Shown one piece after another: positions 1 to 8,445 of a stretch of DNA of 64,000 nucleotides. Each line of letters starts with the position of its first letter. Within the stretch, counting starts at the first letter, position 1. Origin of the DNA: Polynucleobacter sp. TSB-Sco08W16 (GTDB taxonomy: Bacteria; Pseudomonadota; Gammaproteobacteria; Burkholderiales; Burkholderiaceae); NCBI RefSeq assembly GCF_018687455.1, contig NZ_CP061291.1, forward strand, positions 1,612,001-1,676,000, written 5' to 3'. The notes under the pieces were generated by a model. The model was given only the letters and a program-made list of their open reading frames with translations, ran no database searches and was not told where the DNA came from. Position numbers and translations under genes: made by a program.

Positions 1-450
1 CAATAATTGGACTCTGCCACCCTCATGGCGTACTCGCGCATAGTGACCTGTTGCGATCGCATCTGCACCCAAGCTCATGGCGTGATCTAAAAAAGCTTTG
101 AATTTAATTTCAGCGTTACAAAGCACATCTGGATTAGGGGTTCGCCCTGCGGCGTATTCGCGTAAAAATTCAGCAAATACACGCTCACGATATTCAGCAG
201 CGAAATTCACGGCCTCCACATCAATTCCGATCAAATCGGCTACTGAAACCACATCTAGCCAATCTTGACGGGCCGAGCAATACTCATCGTTATCGTCATC
301 TTCCCAGTTCTTCATAAAAAGGCCTACAACTTCATAACCCTGCTCTTTAAGCATCCAGGCGGCAACCGACGAATCCACCCCTCCAGACATGCCAATAACG
401 ACTTTCTTGGGATTTGTAGGTGGGATTGCTGAAGAATTGAGGTGGATCAT
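1..450 (-). CDS. mnmA: tRNA-specific 2-thiouridylase MnmA, 5' part only
   Basis: Partial gene running off the left edge; the first 150 codons are present. MnmA activates and thiolates U34 of Lys, Glu and Gln tRNAs in the cytoplasm. The translation from ATG at 450 carries the ATP-pyrophosphatase PP-loop SGGVDSSVAAWML at about residues 22-34, then the family blocks NWEDDDNDEYC and GRTPNPDVLCN, which includes the first catalytic Cys. The block GADAIATGHYAR follows near the window edge. About 14 residues precede the PP-loop core, a normal short extension. The gene is divergent from pntAA with a 175-bp gap. Assignment is firm; the C-terminal half cannot be judged. Confidence 0.95.
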   Translation of the reverse strand, partial: MIHLNSSAIPPTNPKKVVIGMSGGVDSSVAAWMLKEQGYEVVGLFMKNWEDDDNDEYCSARQDWLDVVSVADLIGIDVEAVNFAAEYRERVFAEFLREYAAGRTPNPDVLCNAEIKFKAFLDHAMSLGADAIATGHYARVRHEGGRVQLL

Positions 451-625
451 CAAAAAATGCGAAAATTCAATATAAGCTGACAGATCACATTGTAGAAGTC
501 TTAGTCTGTTTTGACAGAAATTTAGGCAAAAACGATGTTCTGGACTTAGACGCAAGTAAGTGGGCAGATTTTGACCCAATTAACTAAAATAGATTCTTTA
601 TAAATTTTGCTTTTGGAGACATGCC
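451..625. promoter_or_regulatory. Divergent intergenic region mnmA/pntAA
   Basis: This gap must hold the promoters of both mnmA (minus) and the pnt operon (plus). A perfect -35-like TTGACA lies at 511-516 on the plus strand, but the hexamer 17 bases downstream (GATGTT, 534-539) matches the -10 consensus poorly. A purine-rich GGAGAC about 7 bases before the pntAA ATG is the likely ribosome binding site. The promoter call is weak. Confidence 0.3.
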
Positions 626-1756
626 ATGCGCATAGGAGTGCCACTGGAAACCAGGCCTGGGGAAACTCGAGTAGCTGCCACACCAGAAACCGTTAAAAAA
701 CTGATTGGCCAAGGCCACACCGTTGTCATCCAAAAAGGTGCTGGCGTACAAGCTAGCCAACCAGATTCCGCTTTTGAGGCCGTAGGGGCTTCTATCGGCA
801 GCGCTGCTGATGCCTTTGGTGCTGAGATCGTTCTCAAAGTGCGTGCGCCTGAAGCAGCAGAACTCAAACAGATTAAATCTGGCAGTGTGCTCATTGGCAT
901 GCTCGACCCGTTTGATAACGACAACATTGCTGCCATGGCCGCACAAGGCGTTACTAGCTTCTCTTTAGAGGCTGCACCTCGCACCACTCGTGCACAAAGC
1001 ATGGATGTCTTGTCATCTCAAGCAAACATCGCTGGTTACAAAGCGGTGATGGTTGCTGCAAATGAATATCAACGTTTCATGCCAATGTTAATGACGGCTG
1101 CAGGAACTGTTAAGGCGGCTCGTGTACTAATTCTTGGTGCCGGTGTTGCAGGCTTACAAGCAATTGCTACAGCCAAACGTTTGGGCGCCGTGATCGAGGC
1201 ATCCGATGTACGTCCTGCTGCAAAAGAACAAATTGAATCTTTGGGTGCCAAGTTTGTTGATGTGCCTTACGAAACAGATGAAGAGCGCGAAATCGCTCAA
1301 GGCGTTGGAGGTTATGCGCGCCCAATGCCAGAAGCCTGGATGAAGCGTCAAGCAGCTTTAGTTGCTGAGCGCGCTCAACAAGCAGATATCGTCATTACTA
1401 CCGCGCTGATCCCTGGTCGCAAGCCACCAGTTCTTTTGCATAGCGACACTGTTGCCAATATGAAGCCTGGCTCTATTGTGATTGACTTGGCAGCTGGTAA
1501 AGGCGACAACGGATCAGGCAACTGTCCTTTAACGCAAGCTGACAAAGTCGTTGATGTAAATGGCGTTAAGATTGTTGGCTACACCAATTTAGCCAGCATG
1601 GTAGCTGCTGATGCATCCGCACTTTATGCGCGCAACTTACTCGACTTCATGAAGTTAATCATCGATAAAGAAGCGAAGTTAGTTATCCCAAGTGATGACG
1701 ACATCGTTACTGCTTGCTTAATGTGTCGTGACGGCCAAGCTGTCCGCAAAAACTAA
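626..1756 (+). CDS. pntAA: NAD(P) transhydrogenase subunit alpha, part 1 (NAD(H)-binding domain I)
   Basis: 376 aa, soluble domain I of the proton-translocating transhydrogenase, which exchanges hydride between NADH and NADP+ at the inner membrane using the proton gradient. It starts MRIGVPLETRPGETRVAATP, the alanine dehydrogenase/PNT N-terminal fold, and has the Rossmann motif VLILGAGVAGLQA near residue 170. The mobile loop with GYARPMPEAWMKRQ follows near 230. The length fits the split-alpha form in which domain I and the small membrane part are separate genes. ATG at 626 has a GGAG site upstream. It is first in pntAA-pntAB-pntB, 26 bases before pntAB. The role in NADPH supply is inferred from the family. 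Confidence 0.95.
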   Translation: MRIGVPLETRPGETRVAATPETVKKLIGQGHTVVIQKGAGVQASQPDSAFEAVGASIGSAADAFGAEIVLKVRAPEAAELKQIKSGSVLIGMLDPFDNDNIAAMAAQGVTSFSLEAAPRTTRAQSMDVLSSQANIAGYKAVMVAANEYQRFMPMLMTAAGTVKAARVLILGAGVAGLQAIATAKRLGAVIEASDVRPAAKEQIESLGAKFVDVPYETDEEREIAQGVGGYARPMPEAWMKRQAALVAERAQQADIVITTALIPGRKPPVLLHSDTVANMKPGSIVIDLAAGKGDNGSGNCPLTQADKVVDVNGVKIVGYTNLASMVAADASALYARNLLDFMKLIIDKEAKLVIPSDDDIVTACLMCRDGQAVRKN

Positions 1757-1782
1757 TAGAACATTCATACTAAGGAAACATC

Positions 1783-2124
1783 ATGGATCTCGCTGCTTTT
1801 CAAAGTATCCTCACAGTCCAAAACATCACCGTGTTTGTATTGGCTATTTTTGTTGGTTACCACGTTGTTTGGAACGTAACCCCTGCTCTGCATACTCCTC
1901 TGATGGCGGTTACTAACGCTATTTCTGGAATCATCATTGTTGGCGCCCTCTTGCAGACTGAAGTCATTGGTGGCGATGAAATCACCCTCACCAGCATCAT
2001 TGGTGCGGTTGCCGTTTTCTTGGCCTCAATCAATATTTTTGGTGGCTTTATGGTTACCCGTCGCATGCTAGAGATGTTTAAGAAAAAAGCGCCTAAGGCA
2101 AATGCGGCCGATGCTGCTAAATAA
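1783..2124 (+). CDS. pntAB: NAD(P) transhydrogenase subunit alpha, part 2 (membrane part)
   Basis: 113 aa membrane protein with about three hydrophobic helices: residues ~12-30 (VFVLAIFVGYHVVW), ~43-60 (AISGIIIVGALLQ) and ~67-87 (TSIIGAVAVFLASINIFGGF). It ends in MVTRRMLEMFKKK, the conserved end of the alpha membrane region. It forms part of the proton channel with PntB. An AAGGAAAC ribosome binding site lies just before the ATG. It sits between pntAA and pntB, as in the three-gene bacterial arrangement. Identification is secure from context and the VTRRMLEMFK motif. Confidence 0.93.
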   Translation: MDLAAFQSILTVQNITVFVLAIFVGYHVVWNVTPALHTPLMAVTNAISGIIIVGALLQTEVIGGDEITLTSIIGAVAVFLASINIFGGFMVTRRMLEMFKKKAPKANAADAAK

Positions 2125-2153
2125 ATAGAACAAGACTTTTAGAGACCAAAATA

Positions 2154-3521
2154 ATGTCAAACATAACTGCTATTTCTTATCTGATTTCTTCGGTGTTGTT
2201 CATCCTCGCTTTGCGTGGCTTGTCTTCACCAACTACCTCACGCCAAGGCAATACCTTTGGCATGATTGGTATGTTACTCGCCGTCATCACCACCTTCTTC
2301 ATTCCTGATTTCAAGCCAGCAGTCTCATTAATTGCTGCCGCTGTTGTAGGTGGCGCAATTATCGGAACGCTTGCAGCTAAACGTGTGCAGATGACTAAGA
2401 TGCCAGAGCTGGTTGCTTTGATGCACTCTTTCGTTGGCTTGTCAGCCGTATTGATCGCAATCGCAGCTGTATTTAATACTGCACACGACCATACCGGTGC
2501 ACAGAAGATCGAACTCTTCATCGGTGCATTCATTGGTGCAATTACGTTTACCGCTTCAGTTATTGCTTTTGGCAAGCTATCAGGCAAAGTGAGTGGTAAG
2601 CCAGTTAGCTTTTCTGGTCAACATTTGCTCAATTTAATATTGGCTGTTTCTATGATTGGCGCTGGTATTGCTTACTACATGGTTGATAGCCATGCTGCCT
2701 TCTTAGCAATGTGCGCTATTGCATTAGTACTCGGCATTACCTTGATCATTCCTATTGGCGGTGCTGATATGCCAGTGGTTGTATCAATGCTAAATAGCTA
2801 CTCTGGTTGGGCTGCAGCAGGTATCGGCTTTACTTTAAACAATCCAGTGTTGATTATTGCTGGTGCTTGTGTGGGCTCATCAGGCGCAATTCTGTCTTAC
2901 ATTATGTGTAAGGCAATGAATCGTTCCATCCTTGCAGTATTGCTTGGCGGCTTTGGCGCTGAATCTGCTGCTGCCGGTGGCGATGATGGCAGCCCGAAGA
3001 ATTACAAAACAGGTTCACCTGAAGATGCAGCATTTCTCATGGAAAATGCGGACACTGTCATCATTGTTCCAGGCTATGGTCTTGCGGTTGCTCGTGCTCA
3101 ACACGCCTTAAAAGAATTAACAGAAAAGTTAACCCATCATGGTGTTACCGTGAAATATGCGATTCATCCAGTTGCTGGTCGTATGCCTGGTCATATGAAC
3201 GTTCTCTTGGCTGAAGCTGAAGTTCCATATGATCAAGTATTTGAGATGGAAGATATCAACAGCGACTTTGGTCAGGCTGACGTAGTGTTGATCTTGGGTG
3301 CTAATGACGTGGTGAACCCTGCAGCACGTACACCTGGAAGCCCTATTTTCGGTATGCCAATTTTGGAGGCCTTCAAAGCTAAAACCATCATCGTTAACAA
3401 ACGCTCAATGGCAGCTGGCTATGCAGGTCTGGATAATGAACTGTTCTACATGGATAAAACCATGATGGTCTTCGGCGATGCCAAGAAGGTCGTAGAAGAC
3501 ATGGTGAAGTCGATCGAATAG
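2154..3521 (+). CDS. pntB: NAD(P) transhydrogenase subunit beta
   Basis: 455 aa. The N-terminal ~260 residues are hydrophobic with about nine predicted helices (domain II, proton channel). The C-terminal part from ~290 is the NADP(H)-binding domain III, with VIIVPGYGLAVARAQH, the PVAGRMPGHMNVLLAEA segment and a C-terminal KRSMAAGYAG block. Together with PntAA and PntAB it forms the inner-membrane transhydrogenase. The gene starts 29 bases after pntAB and is followed by a clear intrinsic terminator, so it closes the operon. Family length and motifs are typical. Confidence 0.96.
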   Translation: MSNITAISYLISSVLFILALRGLSSPTTSRQGNTFGMIGMLLAVITTFFIPDFKPAVSLIAAAVVGGAIIGTLAAKRVQMTKMPELVALMHSFVGLSAVLIAIAAVFNTAHDHTGAQKIELFIGAFIGAITFTASVIAFGKLSGKVSGKPVSFSGQHLLNLILAVSMIGAGIAYYMVDSHAAFLAMCAIALVLGITLIIPIGGADMPVVVSMLNSYSGWAAAGIGFTLNNPVLIIAGACVGSSGAILSYIMCKAMNRSILAVLLGGFGAESAAAGGDDGSPKNYKTGSPEDAAFLMENADTVIIVPGYGLAVARAQHALKELTEKLTHHGVTVKYAIHPVAGRMPGHMNVLLAEAEVPYDQVFEMEDINSDFGQADVVLILGANDVVNPAARTPGSPIFGMPILEAFKAKTIIVNKRSMAAGYAGLDNELFYMDKTMMVFGDAKKVVEDMVKSIE

Positions 3522-3542
3522 TAGCCAAGATTTGGTCTCTTC

Positions 3543-3568
3543 AAAAAACCGCCTACGGGCGGTTTTTT
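3543..3568 (+). terminator. Intrinsic terminator of the pnt operon
   Basis: CCGCC-TACG-GGCGG stem-loop flanked by six A upstream and six T downstream, 22 bases after the pntB stop. The A/T flanks extend the stem. No gene reads in from the other side, so it serves pntB. Confidence 0.88.
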
Positions 3569-3603
3569 ATTGAGCTAAGATATAGCAAAGAGGCATCCCT
3601 AGA

Positions 3604-4611
3604 ATGCTCAATCAAAATGAATATCGAGACAAAATGCAAACCAAGCCATTCTTTCTTACCTTAGCTTTATTACTTTCCAATCTACTTTCAGTAAATTCAG
3701 TTAGCGCTCAAACTAATTACCCAAATCGCACTATTCAAACCATCATGCCTTTGCAGGCAGGTAGCGGTGTCGATATTTTGATGCGGCCTATTGCACAAAA
3801 GATGGGCGAGAGCTTAGGTCAAGCTATCACTATTGAAAATATTCCAGGCGGGGCCGGGATCATTGGTGCAGCCAAGATTGCGCAGAGTCCTGCAGATGGT
3901 TATGTCTTGGGTGCATTTAATGACAGCATCCTCACTATGCTTCCCAATCTATACAAAAAGATTGACTACGATCCCATACAAAGTTTTTCACCCATTTCAG
4001 AAGTGGCCGCAATTACCTTTGTGCTGGTCGCGAACCCATCTTTTCCTGGCAATACCGCAGCAGATTTAGTCCGAATCGCAAAAGAAAAGCCTGGCAAGAT
4101 TGATTACGCCTCTGGCGGCAATGGCTCACCACAGCATATTGGTATGGAAATCTTTCGCCAGTACACCGGTGCCCCAATCGTTCATATTCCCTACCGCGGC
4201 GCTGCAGCGGCAGTCACCGATGTTATGGCTGGTCAAGTACCAGTCATGATTAGCGCCTTATCTGTAGTGCTTCCGCATATTCGGGCTGGCAAGCTAAAAG
4301 TATTGGGGGTTGCAAGTAAAACGCGCTCTCCATTGCTACCAAACACGCCAACCATCAATGAAAGCGTCAAAGGCTATGAGTTCTCAACCTGGGGCGCACT
4401 CCTAGCCCCTAAGGGCACCTCTCCAGCAATTATCGATAAGATCAATGAATCATTAGCAATCACATTAAAAGATCCTAAGTTACGTGAACAACTCATTCAG
4501 CAAGGATTTGAATTTGTGCCACTTGGCCCAGATCATTTAAAAGAAATGATTGCGCAAGGATTGGTGAAGATGAAAAAAGTTATTAAGGATGGCGGCATTC
4601 AGCCTGACTGA
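3604..4611 (+). CDS. Bug/TctC-family periplasmic solute-binding protein
   Basis: 335 aa secreted binding protein of the tripartite tricarboxylate transporter receptor (Bug) family, abundant in Burkholderiales. A signal peptide is visible (hydrophobic ~15-30, SVSAQ cleavage), then the mature start NYPNRTIQTIMPLQAGSGVDILMRPIA. The family block IENIPGGAGIIGAAKIAQSPADGYVLG and GAAAAVTDVMAGQVPVMI follow. The ATG at 3634 would give a more usual signal-peptide N-region; 3604 is kept because a GAGG lies upstream. No TctA/TctB membrane genes are nearby, so it is an orphan receptor; the ligand is unknown. It converges with the MFS gene across a shared terminator. Confidence 0.9.
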   Translation: MLNQNEYRDKMQTKPFFLTLALLLSNLLSVNSVSAQTNYPNRTIQTIMPLQAGSGVDILMRPIAQKMGESLGQAITIENIPGGAGIIGAAKIAQSPADGYVLGAFNDSILTMLPNLYKKIDYDPIQSFSPISEVAAITFVLVANPSFPGNTAADLVRIAKEKPGKIDYASGGNGSPQHIGMEIFRQYTGAPIVHIPYRGAAAAVTDVMAGQVPVMISALSVVLPHIRAGKLKVLGVASKTRSPLLPNTPTINESVKGYEFSTWGALLAPKGTSPAIIDKINESLAITLKDPKLREQLIQQGFEFVPLGPDHLKEMIAQGLVKMKKVIKDGGIQPD

Positions 4612-4643
4612 TTCACGAAGATAGCTATGGGGAACCTCGATGC

Positions 4644-4669
4644 AAAAAGGCTGCCGAAGCAGCCTTTTT
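4644..4669. terminator. Bidirectional intrinsic terminator
   Basis: Hairpin GGCTGC-CGAA-GCAGCC with five A on the left and five T on the right, placed between the two convergent genes (Bug protein and OFA MFS). It can end transcription from both sides. Confidence 0.85.
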
Positions 4670-4697
4670 ATTTTGCTCTGAAACCACTACATCCAAA

Positions 4698-5942
4698 TTA
4701 CGCCGCTTGAGCCTTCATATATTTAGCGCGCATTGGACGTAATACAAAGAAAGCTAATAACGCAGCAGTAGCATCGAGGGCAATCATGATGCCAAATACT
4801 GGGATCCAACTATCAGCAACGCCATGAATATAGGCTGCTACTGGTGCACCAATAATAGAACCTACGCCCTGCGCCATGTACAAAAAGCCATAGTTGGTAG
4901 TGGCATGCTTCGAACCAAAGGTATCAGTCAAAGTAGATGGGAATAAGGAGAAAATCTCACCCCAACCAAAGAACACAACACCAGACATCAGCACAAACAA
5001 TACTGGATCTGAGCGGGTAGAAATCCAGATGAACATCGCAATAGCCTCAAGACCAAAGGCGATTGTCATCGTGTACTCACGACCAAGCCTGTCAGAAATC
5101 CAACCAAAGAAAGGTCGAGTTAGACCATTGGTTACACGATCAATTGTCAATGCCAATGGTAGTGCTGCCATACCAAACACCATGGCACCAGTAATACCAA
5201 AGTCCTTAGCAAAGGCACCCATTTGAGAAATTACCATCAGGCCAGATGTTGACATCATGGACATCATCAAAAACATGAGCCAAAAAACGGGTGTCTTCAA
5301 CATTGTTTTTGGCGCTACTCCTGAAGCTGCAACTTCGAGCTGGCCAGCTGCTTGAGTAATGCCTGAATGTGGCACACGAATCCCTTGGGCTGCGAGCAAA
5401 CCAACTACGCCAATAACATAACCAAAGAAGGTTAATGTTCCTTGTAGACCTGTCTCAGCCAAGCTGGTAGAAATTGGGAAGGTTGTTAGTAGAGCGCCAA
5501 TTCCGTAACCTGCGGCCACCATTCCTACTGCAAAACCACGATTATTCGGGAACCAACGCACCATCAAACCAACAACACCGATATAAACAATGCCGGTACC
5601 CAAGCCACCCAATACACCATAGGTGATGTAAAGGCTAGAAACTGAAGTCATATTTGCAGACAACACCCAACTCAATCCAGTCAACGCAGTGCCAATGGAG
5701 AGTAATAGTCTTGGCCCAAATTTTTCTACCAAGTAACCCTGGAATGGGGAGAAAAATGTTTGCAGCACAATCAAGATGGAGAATGTAACTTGTAGCTCAG
5801 TTAAGGTGACGCCTAGCTGGCCCATAATGGGTTTAGTAAGCAAAGCCCATACATACTGCGGGCTCGAGATGGACATCATGCAGATGACACCTAAAGCCAG
5901 CTGGACCCACTTTGACTTCAAAGGGTTCGTACTCTCACTCAT
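4698..5942 (-). CDS. OFA-family MFS transporter (oxalate/formate antiporter-like)
   Basis: 414 aa with about 12 hydrophobic helices. The N-terminal WVQLALGVICMMSISSPQYVWALLTKP and the WFPNNRGFAVGMVAAGYGIGAL segment around 130-150 are characteristic of the oxalate:formate antiporter MFS subfamily. GWISDRLGREYTM at ~280-292 is the C-half MFS signature loop. The substrate is likely a small organic acid anion but is not fixed by the sequence. An AGGAG site precedes the ATG at 5942. It stands alone between groL and the Bug gene. No oxalate decarboxylation genes are in the window, so oxalate use is not implied. Confidence 0.87.
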   Translation of the reverse strand: MSESTNPLKSKWVQLALGVICMMSISSPQYVWALLTKPIMGQLGVTLTELQVTFSILIVLQTFFSPFQGYLVEKFGPRLLLSIGTALTGLSWVLSANMTSVSSLYITYGVLGGLGTGIVYIGVVGLMVRWFPNNRGFAVGMVAAGYGIGALLTTFPISTSLAETGLQGTLTFFGYVIGVVGLLAAQGIRVPHSGITQAAGQLEVAASGVAPKTMLKTPVFWLMFLMMSMMSTSGLMVISQMGAFAKDFGITGAMVFGMAALPLALTIDRVTNGLTRPFFGWISDRLGREYTMTIAFGLEAIAMFIWISTRSDPVLFVLMSGVVFFGWGEIFSLFPSTLTDTFGSKHATTNYGFLYMAQGVGSIIGAPVAAYIHGVADSWIPVFGIMIALDATAALLAFFVLRPMRAKYMKAQAA

Positions 5943-6084
5943 TGTTTATCTCCTAATGATTAAAACCAATTTAAATTCGATTGATTCATTTTATGGATTC
6001 ACTACGGGTTTCCACTGGCAATTGCTCCAGCTTGGTGCACCATGCTTCTTTTTGAATCATAGGCGCATTCAGCAAGTAGTGCAT

Positions 6085-6119
6085 AAAAAAACGCCCGGTC
6101 TTTTGAACCAGGCGTTTTT
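6085..6119 (-). terminator. groL terminator
   Basis: On the minus strand ACGCCTGGT and ACCGGGCGT pair around an 8-base loop, with a G-U pair that works only on that strand. It is followed by a T run (A run 6085-6090 on plus). It lies about 40 bases after the groL stop and ends the groSL transcript. Confidence 0.8.
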
Positions 6120-6158
6120 ACTTCTACGGCTAAGTTGCCGATGAAAGGGTTACAGCAG

Positions 6159-7811
6159 TTACATCATGCCGCCCATTCCACCCATGCCGCCCATACCGCC
6201 CATATCAGGCATACCGCCACCAGCAGAATCATCTTTTGGTGCTTCAGAGATTGCGCAATCAGTAGTCAACAATAAGCCAGCGACAGAGGCTGCATTTACC
6301 AATGCAGTCTTTGTTACCTTAGTTGGATCGATCACACCTTGTGCAACGAGGTCGCCATATTCACCGGTAGCTGCGTTGTAACCGTTATTACCCTTGCTCT
6401 CTTGCACGGCATTCACAACCACACCAGCGTCTTCACCAGCGTTGCTAACGATAGTACGTAGAGGCTCTTGCATAGCGCGCAACACGATGCTGATACCAGC
6501 ATCTTGATCAGCGTTATCGCCTTTTAAGCCCTTGATACCTTGCATAGCACGAATCAAAGCTACGCCACCGCCAGGAACAATACCTTCTTCCACAGCAGCA
6601 CGCGTAGCGTGCAATGCATCATCAACGCGGGCTTTCTTCTCTTTCATCTCTACTTCAGTAGCAGCACCAACTCGAATCACTGCAACACCGCCTGCCAACT
6701 TGGCAACGCGCTCTTGCAATTTTTCTTTGTCGTAGTCGCTAGTAGCTTCTTCGATCTGAACACGAATGTTCTTCACGCGCGCTTCGATCGCCTTAGCATC
6801 GCCAGCACCGTCAATGATGATGGTGTTTTCTTTGCCTACTTCGATACGCTTCGCCTGACCCAAGTGCTCAAGAGTTGTTTTCTCAAGTGTGAGGCCAATT
6901 TCTTCAGCGATAACAGTGCCGCCAGTCAAGATAGCAATATCTTCTAACATCGCTTTACGACGATCGCCAAAACCAGGAGCCTTAACAGCACAAGTTTTAA
7001 TGATGCCGCGAATGTTGTTTACAACCAAAGTTGCCAAGGCTTCACCTTCAACATCTTCAGCAATGATCAGCAATGGACGGCCAGACTTAGCAACTTGCTC
7101 GAGTACCGGGAGTAAATCACGGATGTTAGCGATCTTCTTGTCGAACAAGAGTACGTATGGGCTCTCTAATACAGCCACTTGTTTCTCAGGTTGATTGATG
7201 AAATATGGAGAGAGGTAACCGCGATCAAACTGCATACCTTCAACTACTTCTAGCTCGTCTTCTAAAGATTTACCATCTTCAACAGTGATAACACCTTCTT
7301 TGCCTACTTTTTCCATTGCTTCTGCAATGCGTTGACCAATGCTGTGATCGCTGTTTGCAGAAATAGAACCTACTTGGGCGATTTCTTTGGTCGTGGTGCA
7401 AGGCTTGCTGATTTTTGCGAGCTCTGCAATTGCAGCTGTAACTGCCTTATCAATACCGCGCTTCAAGTCCATTGGGTTGTGGCCTGAAACAACATATTTC
7501 ATGCCTTCACGAACAATTGACTGCGCCAAAACAGTAGCGGTAGTTGTACCGTCACCAGCGATATCAGCAGTTTTGGAAGCAACTTCCTTCACCATCTGAG
7601 CGCCCATGTTTTGAAGCTTATCTTTGAGTTCGATTTCTTTTGCTACGGACACACCATCTTTAGTGATAGTTGGGCCGCCGAATGAACGCTCGATAACAAC
7701 GTTACGACCTTTTGGTCCTAAAGTTGTTTTAACTGCGTTCGCAAGAATATTGACACCCTCGACCATCTTGGTGCGAGCGTTATCTCCAAATACAACGTCT
7801 TTTGCTGCCAT
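6159..7811 (-). CDS. groL: 60 kDa chaperonin GroEL
   Basis: 550 aa, usual GroEL length. The ring-forming ATP-dependent chaperonin folds cytosolic proteins together with GroES. It starts MAAKDVVFGDNARTKMVEGV and has the ATP-binding block TLGPKGRNVVIERSFG and the GDGTTTATVLAQ motif near residue 87. The flexible GGM-repeat tail (PDMGGMGGMGGMGGMM) is complete. It follows groS with a 28-bp gap, so both are co-transcribed from the CIRCE-controlled promoter. A single copy is seen here. Confidence 0.99.
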   Translation of the reverse strand: MAAKDVVFGDNARTKMVEGVNILANAVKTTLGPKGRNVVIERSFGGPTITKDGVSVAKEIELKDKLQNMGAQMVKEVASKTADIAGDGTTTATVLAQSIVREGMKYVVSGHNPMDLKRGIDKAVTAAIAELAKISKPCTTTKEIAQVGSISANSDHSIGQRIAEAMEKVGKEGVITVEDGKSLEDELEVVEGMQFDRGYLSPYFINQPEKQVAVLESPYVLLFDKKIANIRDLLPVLEQVAKSGRPLLIIAEDVEGEALATLVVNNIRGIIKTCAVKAPGFGDRRKAMLEDIAILTGGTVIAEEIGLTLEKTTLEHLGQAKRIEVGKENTIIIDGAGDAKAIEARVKNIRVQIEEATSDYDKEKLQERVAKLAGGVAVIRVGAATEVEMKEKKARVDDALHATRAAVEEGIVPGGGVALIRAMQGIKGLKGDNADQDAGISIVLRAMQEPLRTIVSNAGEDAGVVVNAVQESKGNNGYNAATGEYGDLVAQGVIDPTKVTKTALVNAASVAGLLLTTDCAISEAPKDDSAGGGMPDMGGMGGMGGMGGMM

Positions 7812-7839
7812 GATTAAATTCCTCTCTTAAATACCGAAA

Positions 7840-8130
7840 TTACTTCTGTACAACAGCCATGATGTCGTCTTCACGCATCACGATGAGTTCGTCGCCGTCG
7901 ACCTTAACGGTTTGACCAGCATATTTGCCAAATAAGACGCGATCGCCTACTTTGACATCAAGCGCATTGAGCTTGCCTGCATCATCACGCTTGCCTGGAC
8001 CAACTGCCAATACTTCGCCTTGATCAGGCTTTTCTGCAGCAGCGTCAGGAATGATGATTCCAGATGCAGTTTTTGATTCTTGATCCAAACGCTTGATGAT
8101 TACGCGATCATGTAAAGGACGCAAATTCAT
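7840..8130 (-). CDS. groS: 10 kDa co-chaperonin GroES
   Basis: 96 aa, full-length co-chaperonin that caps the GroEL ring. MNLRPLHDRVIIKRLDQESKTASGIIIPD includes the mobile loop around residues 17-30; the DRVLFGKYAGQTVKVDGDELIVMREDDI block ends the protein. A strong AGGAG lies 5 bases before the ATG on the minus strand. It is first in the groS-groL operon, 108 bases downstream of the CIRCE element. Confidence 0.98.
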   Translation of the reverse strand: MNLRPLHDRVIIKRLDQESKTASGIIIPDAAAEKPDQGEVLAVGPGKRDDAGKLNALDVKVGDRVLFGKYAGQTVKVDGDELIVMREDDIMAVVQK

Positions 8131-8238
8131 CTCTTCTCCTATGTTAGTAAGTGTTAACTAATTAAAAATCTATATAAATCAGTGCTTTATAATCTCTCAC
8201 ATGGAAGCTAAGCCAAAATTGCTTAAAAACAATCAGTT

Positions 8239-8265
8239 TTAGCACTCGCATGTAGGGAGTGCTGA
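8239..8265 (-). promoter_or_regulatory. CIRCE operator (HrcA-binding site) of groSL
   Basis: TTAGCACTC, a 9-base spacer (8248-8256) and GAGTGCTGA: the canonical CIRCE inverted repeat with one deviating end base. It abuts and slightly overlaps the -10 hexamer of the groS promoter on its downstream side, the usual position for repression by HrcA. hrcA itself is not in the window. Confidence 0.95.
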
Positions 8266-8295
8266 TTATATAGGTCCGGATCCCGACATTTCAAG
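8265..8295 (-). promoter_or_regulatory. groSL promoter, sigma70 with overlapping sigma32-like elements
   Basis: On the minus strand, -35 TTGAAA (8289-8294) and -10 TATAAT (8265-8270) are separated by 18 bases. The same stretch reads CTTGAAA, then CCTATATAA 14 bases on, which resembles the sigma32 heat-shock pattern. Dual control by sigma32 and HrcA/CIRCE is an inference; the elements are seen directly. Confidence 0.75.
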
Positions 8296-8353
8296 GGTCG
8301 ATCACCATAAATTCTTTAAGGATTTAACCCCTCCCTATACTGGGGACAGGCTG

Positions 8354-8369
8354 GTAGGAAGATTCCTAC
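8354..8369. promoter_or_regulatory. Perfect inverted repeat, candidate BvgA-type response-regulator site
   Basis: GTAGGAA-GA-TTCCTAC is a perfect 16-bp inverted repeat in the 309-bp gap between groS and the EAL/regulator operon. Its arms contain TAGGAA/TTCCTA, close to the TTTCCTA heptads recognised by Bordetella BvgA. It is centred about 65 bases upstream of the putative start point of the downstream operon. Autoregulation by the adjacent regulator is inferred. Confidence 0.5.
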
Positions 8370-8390
8370 AGATAAATAAGCCCAAAGCCC

Positions 8391-8419
8391 TTACCGCTCC
8401 AATCCGTCCTGCCTAGACT
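8391..8419 (+). promoter_or_regulatory. Weak sigma70-like promoter of the bvg-like operon
   Basis: -10-like TAGACT at 8414-8419 and a poor -35 TTACCG at 8391-8396 with a 17-base spacer, followed by GGAG at 8435-8438. The weak -35 fits an activator-dependent promoter, with the inverted repeat at 8354-8369 upstream. This is a prediction by eye. Confidence 0.35.
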
Positions 8420-8445
8420 GGACAGTCACCGATTGGAGAATGCTG

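Noticed and set aside
3604..5942. A tripartite tricarboxylate transporter locus.
   Set aside because: Only the binding protein is present; the adjacent membrane gene is an MFS transporter of the OFA type, convergent with it, not TctA or TctB.
6166..6381. Proline-rich open frame antisense to the end of groL (repeated PPIPPMPPIPP).
   Set aside because: It is the antisense reading of the GroEL GGM-repeat tail; groL itself is certain.
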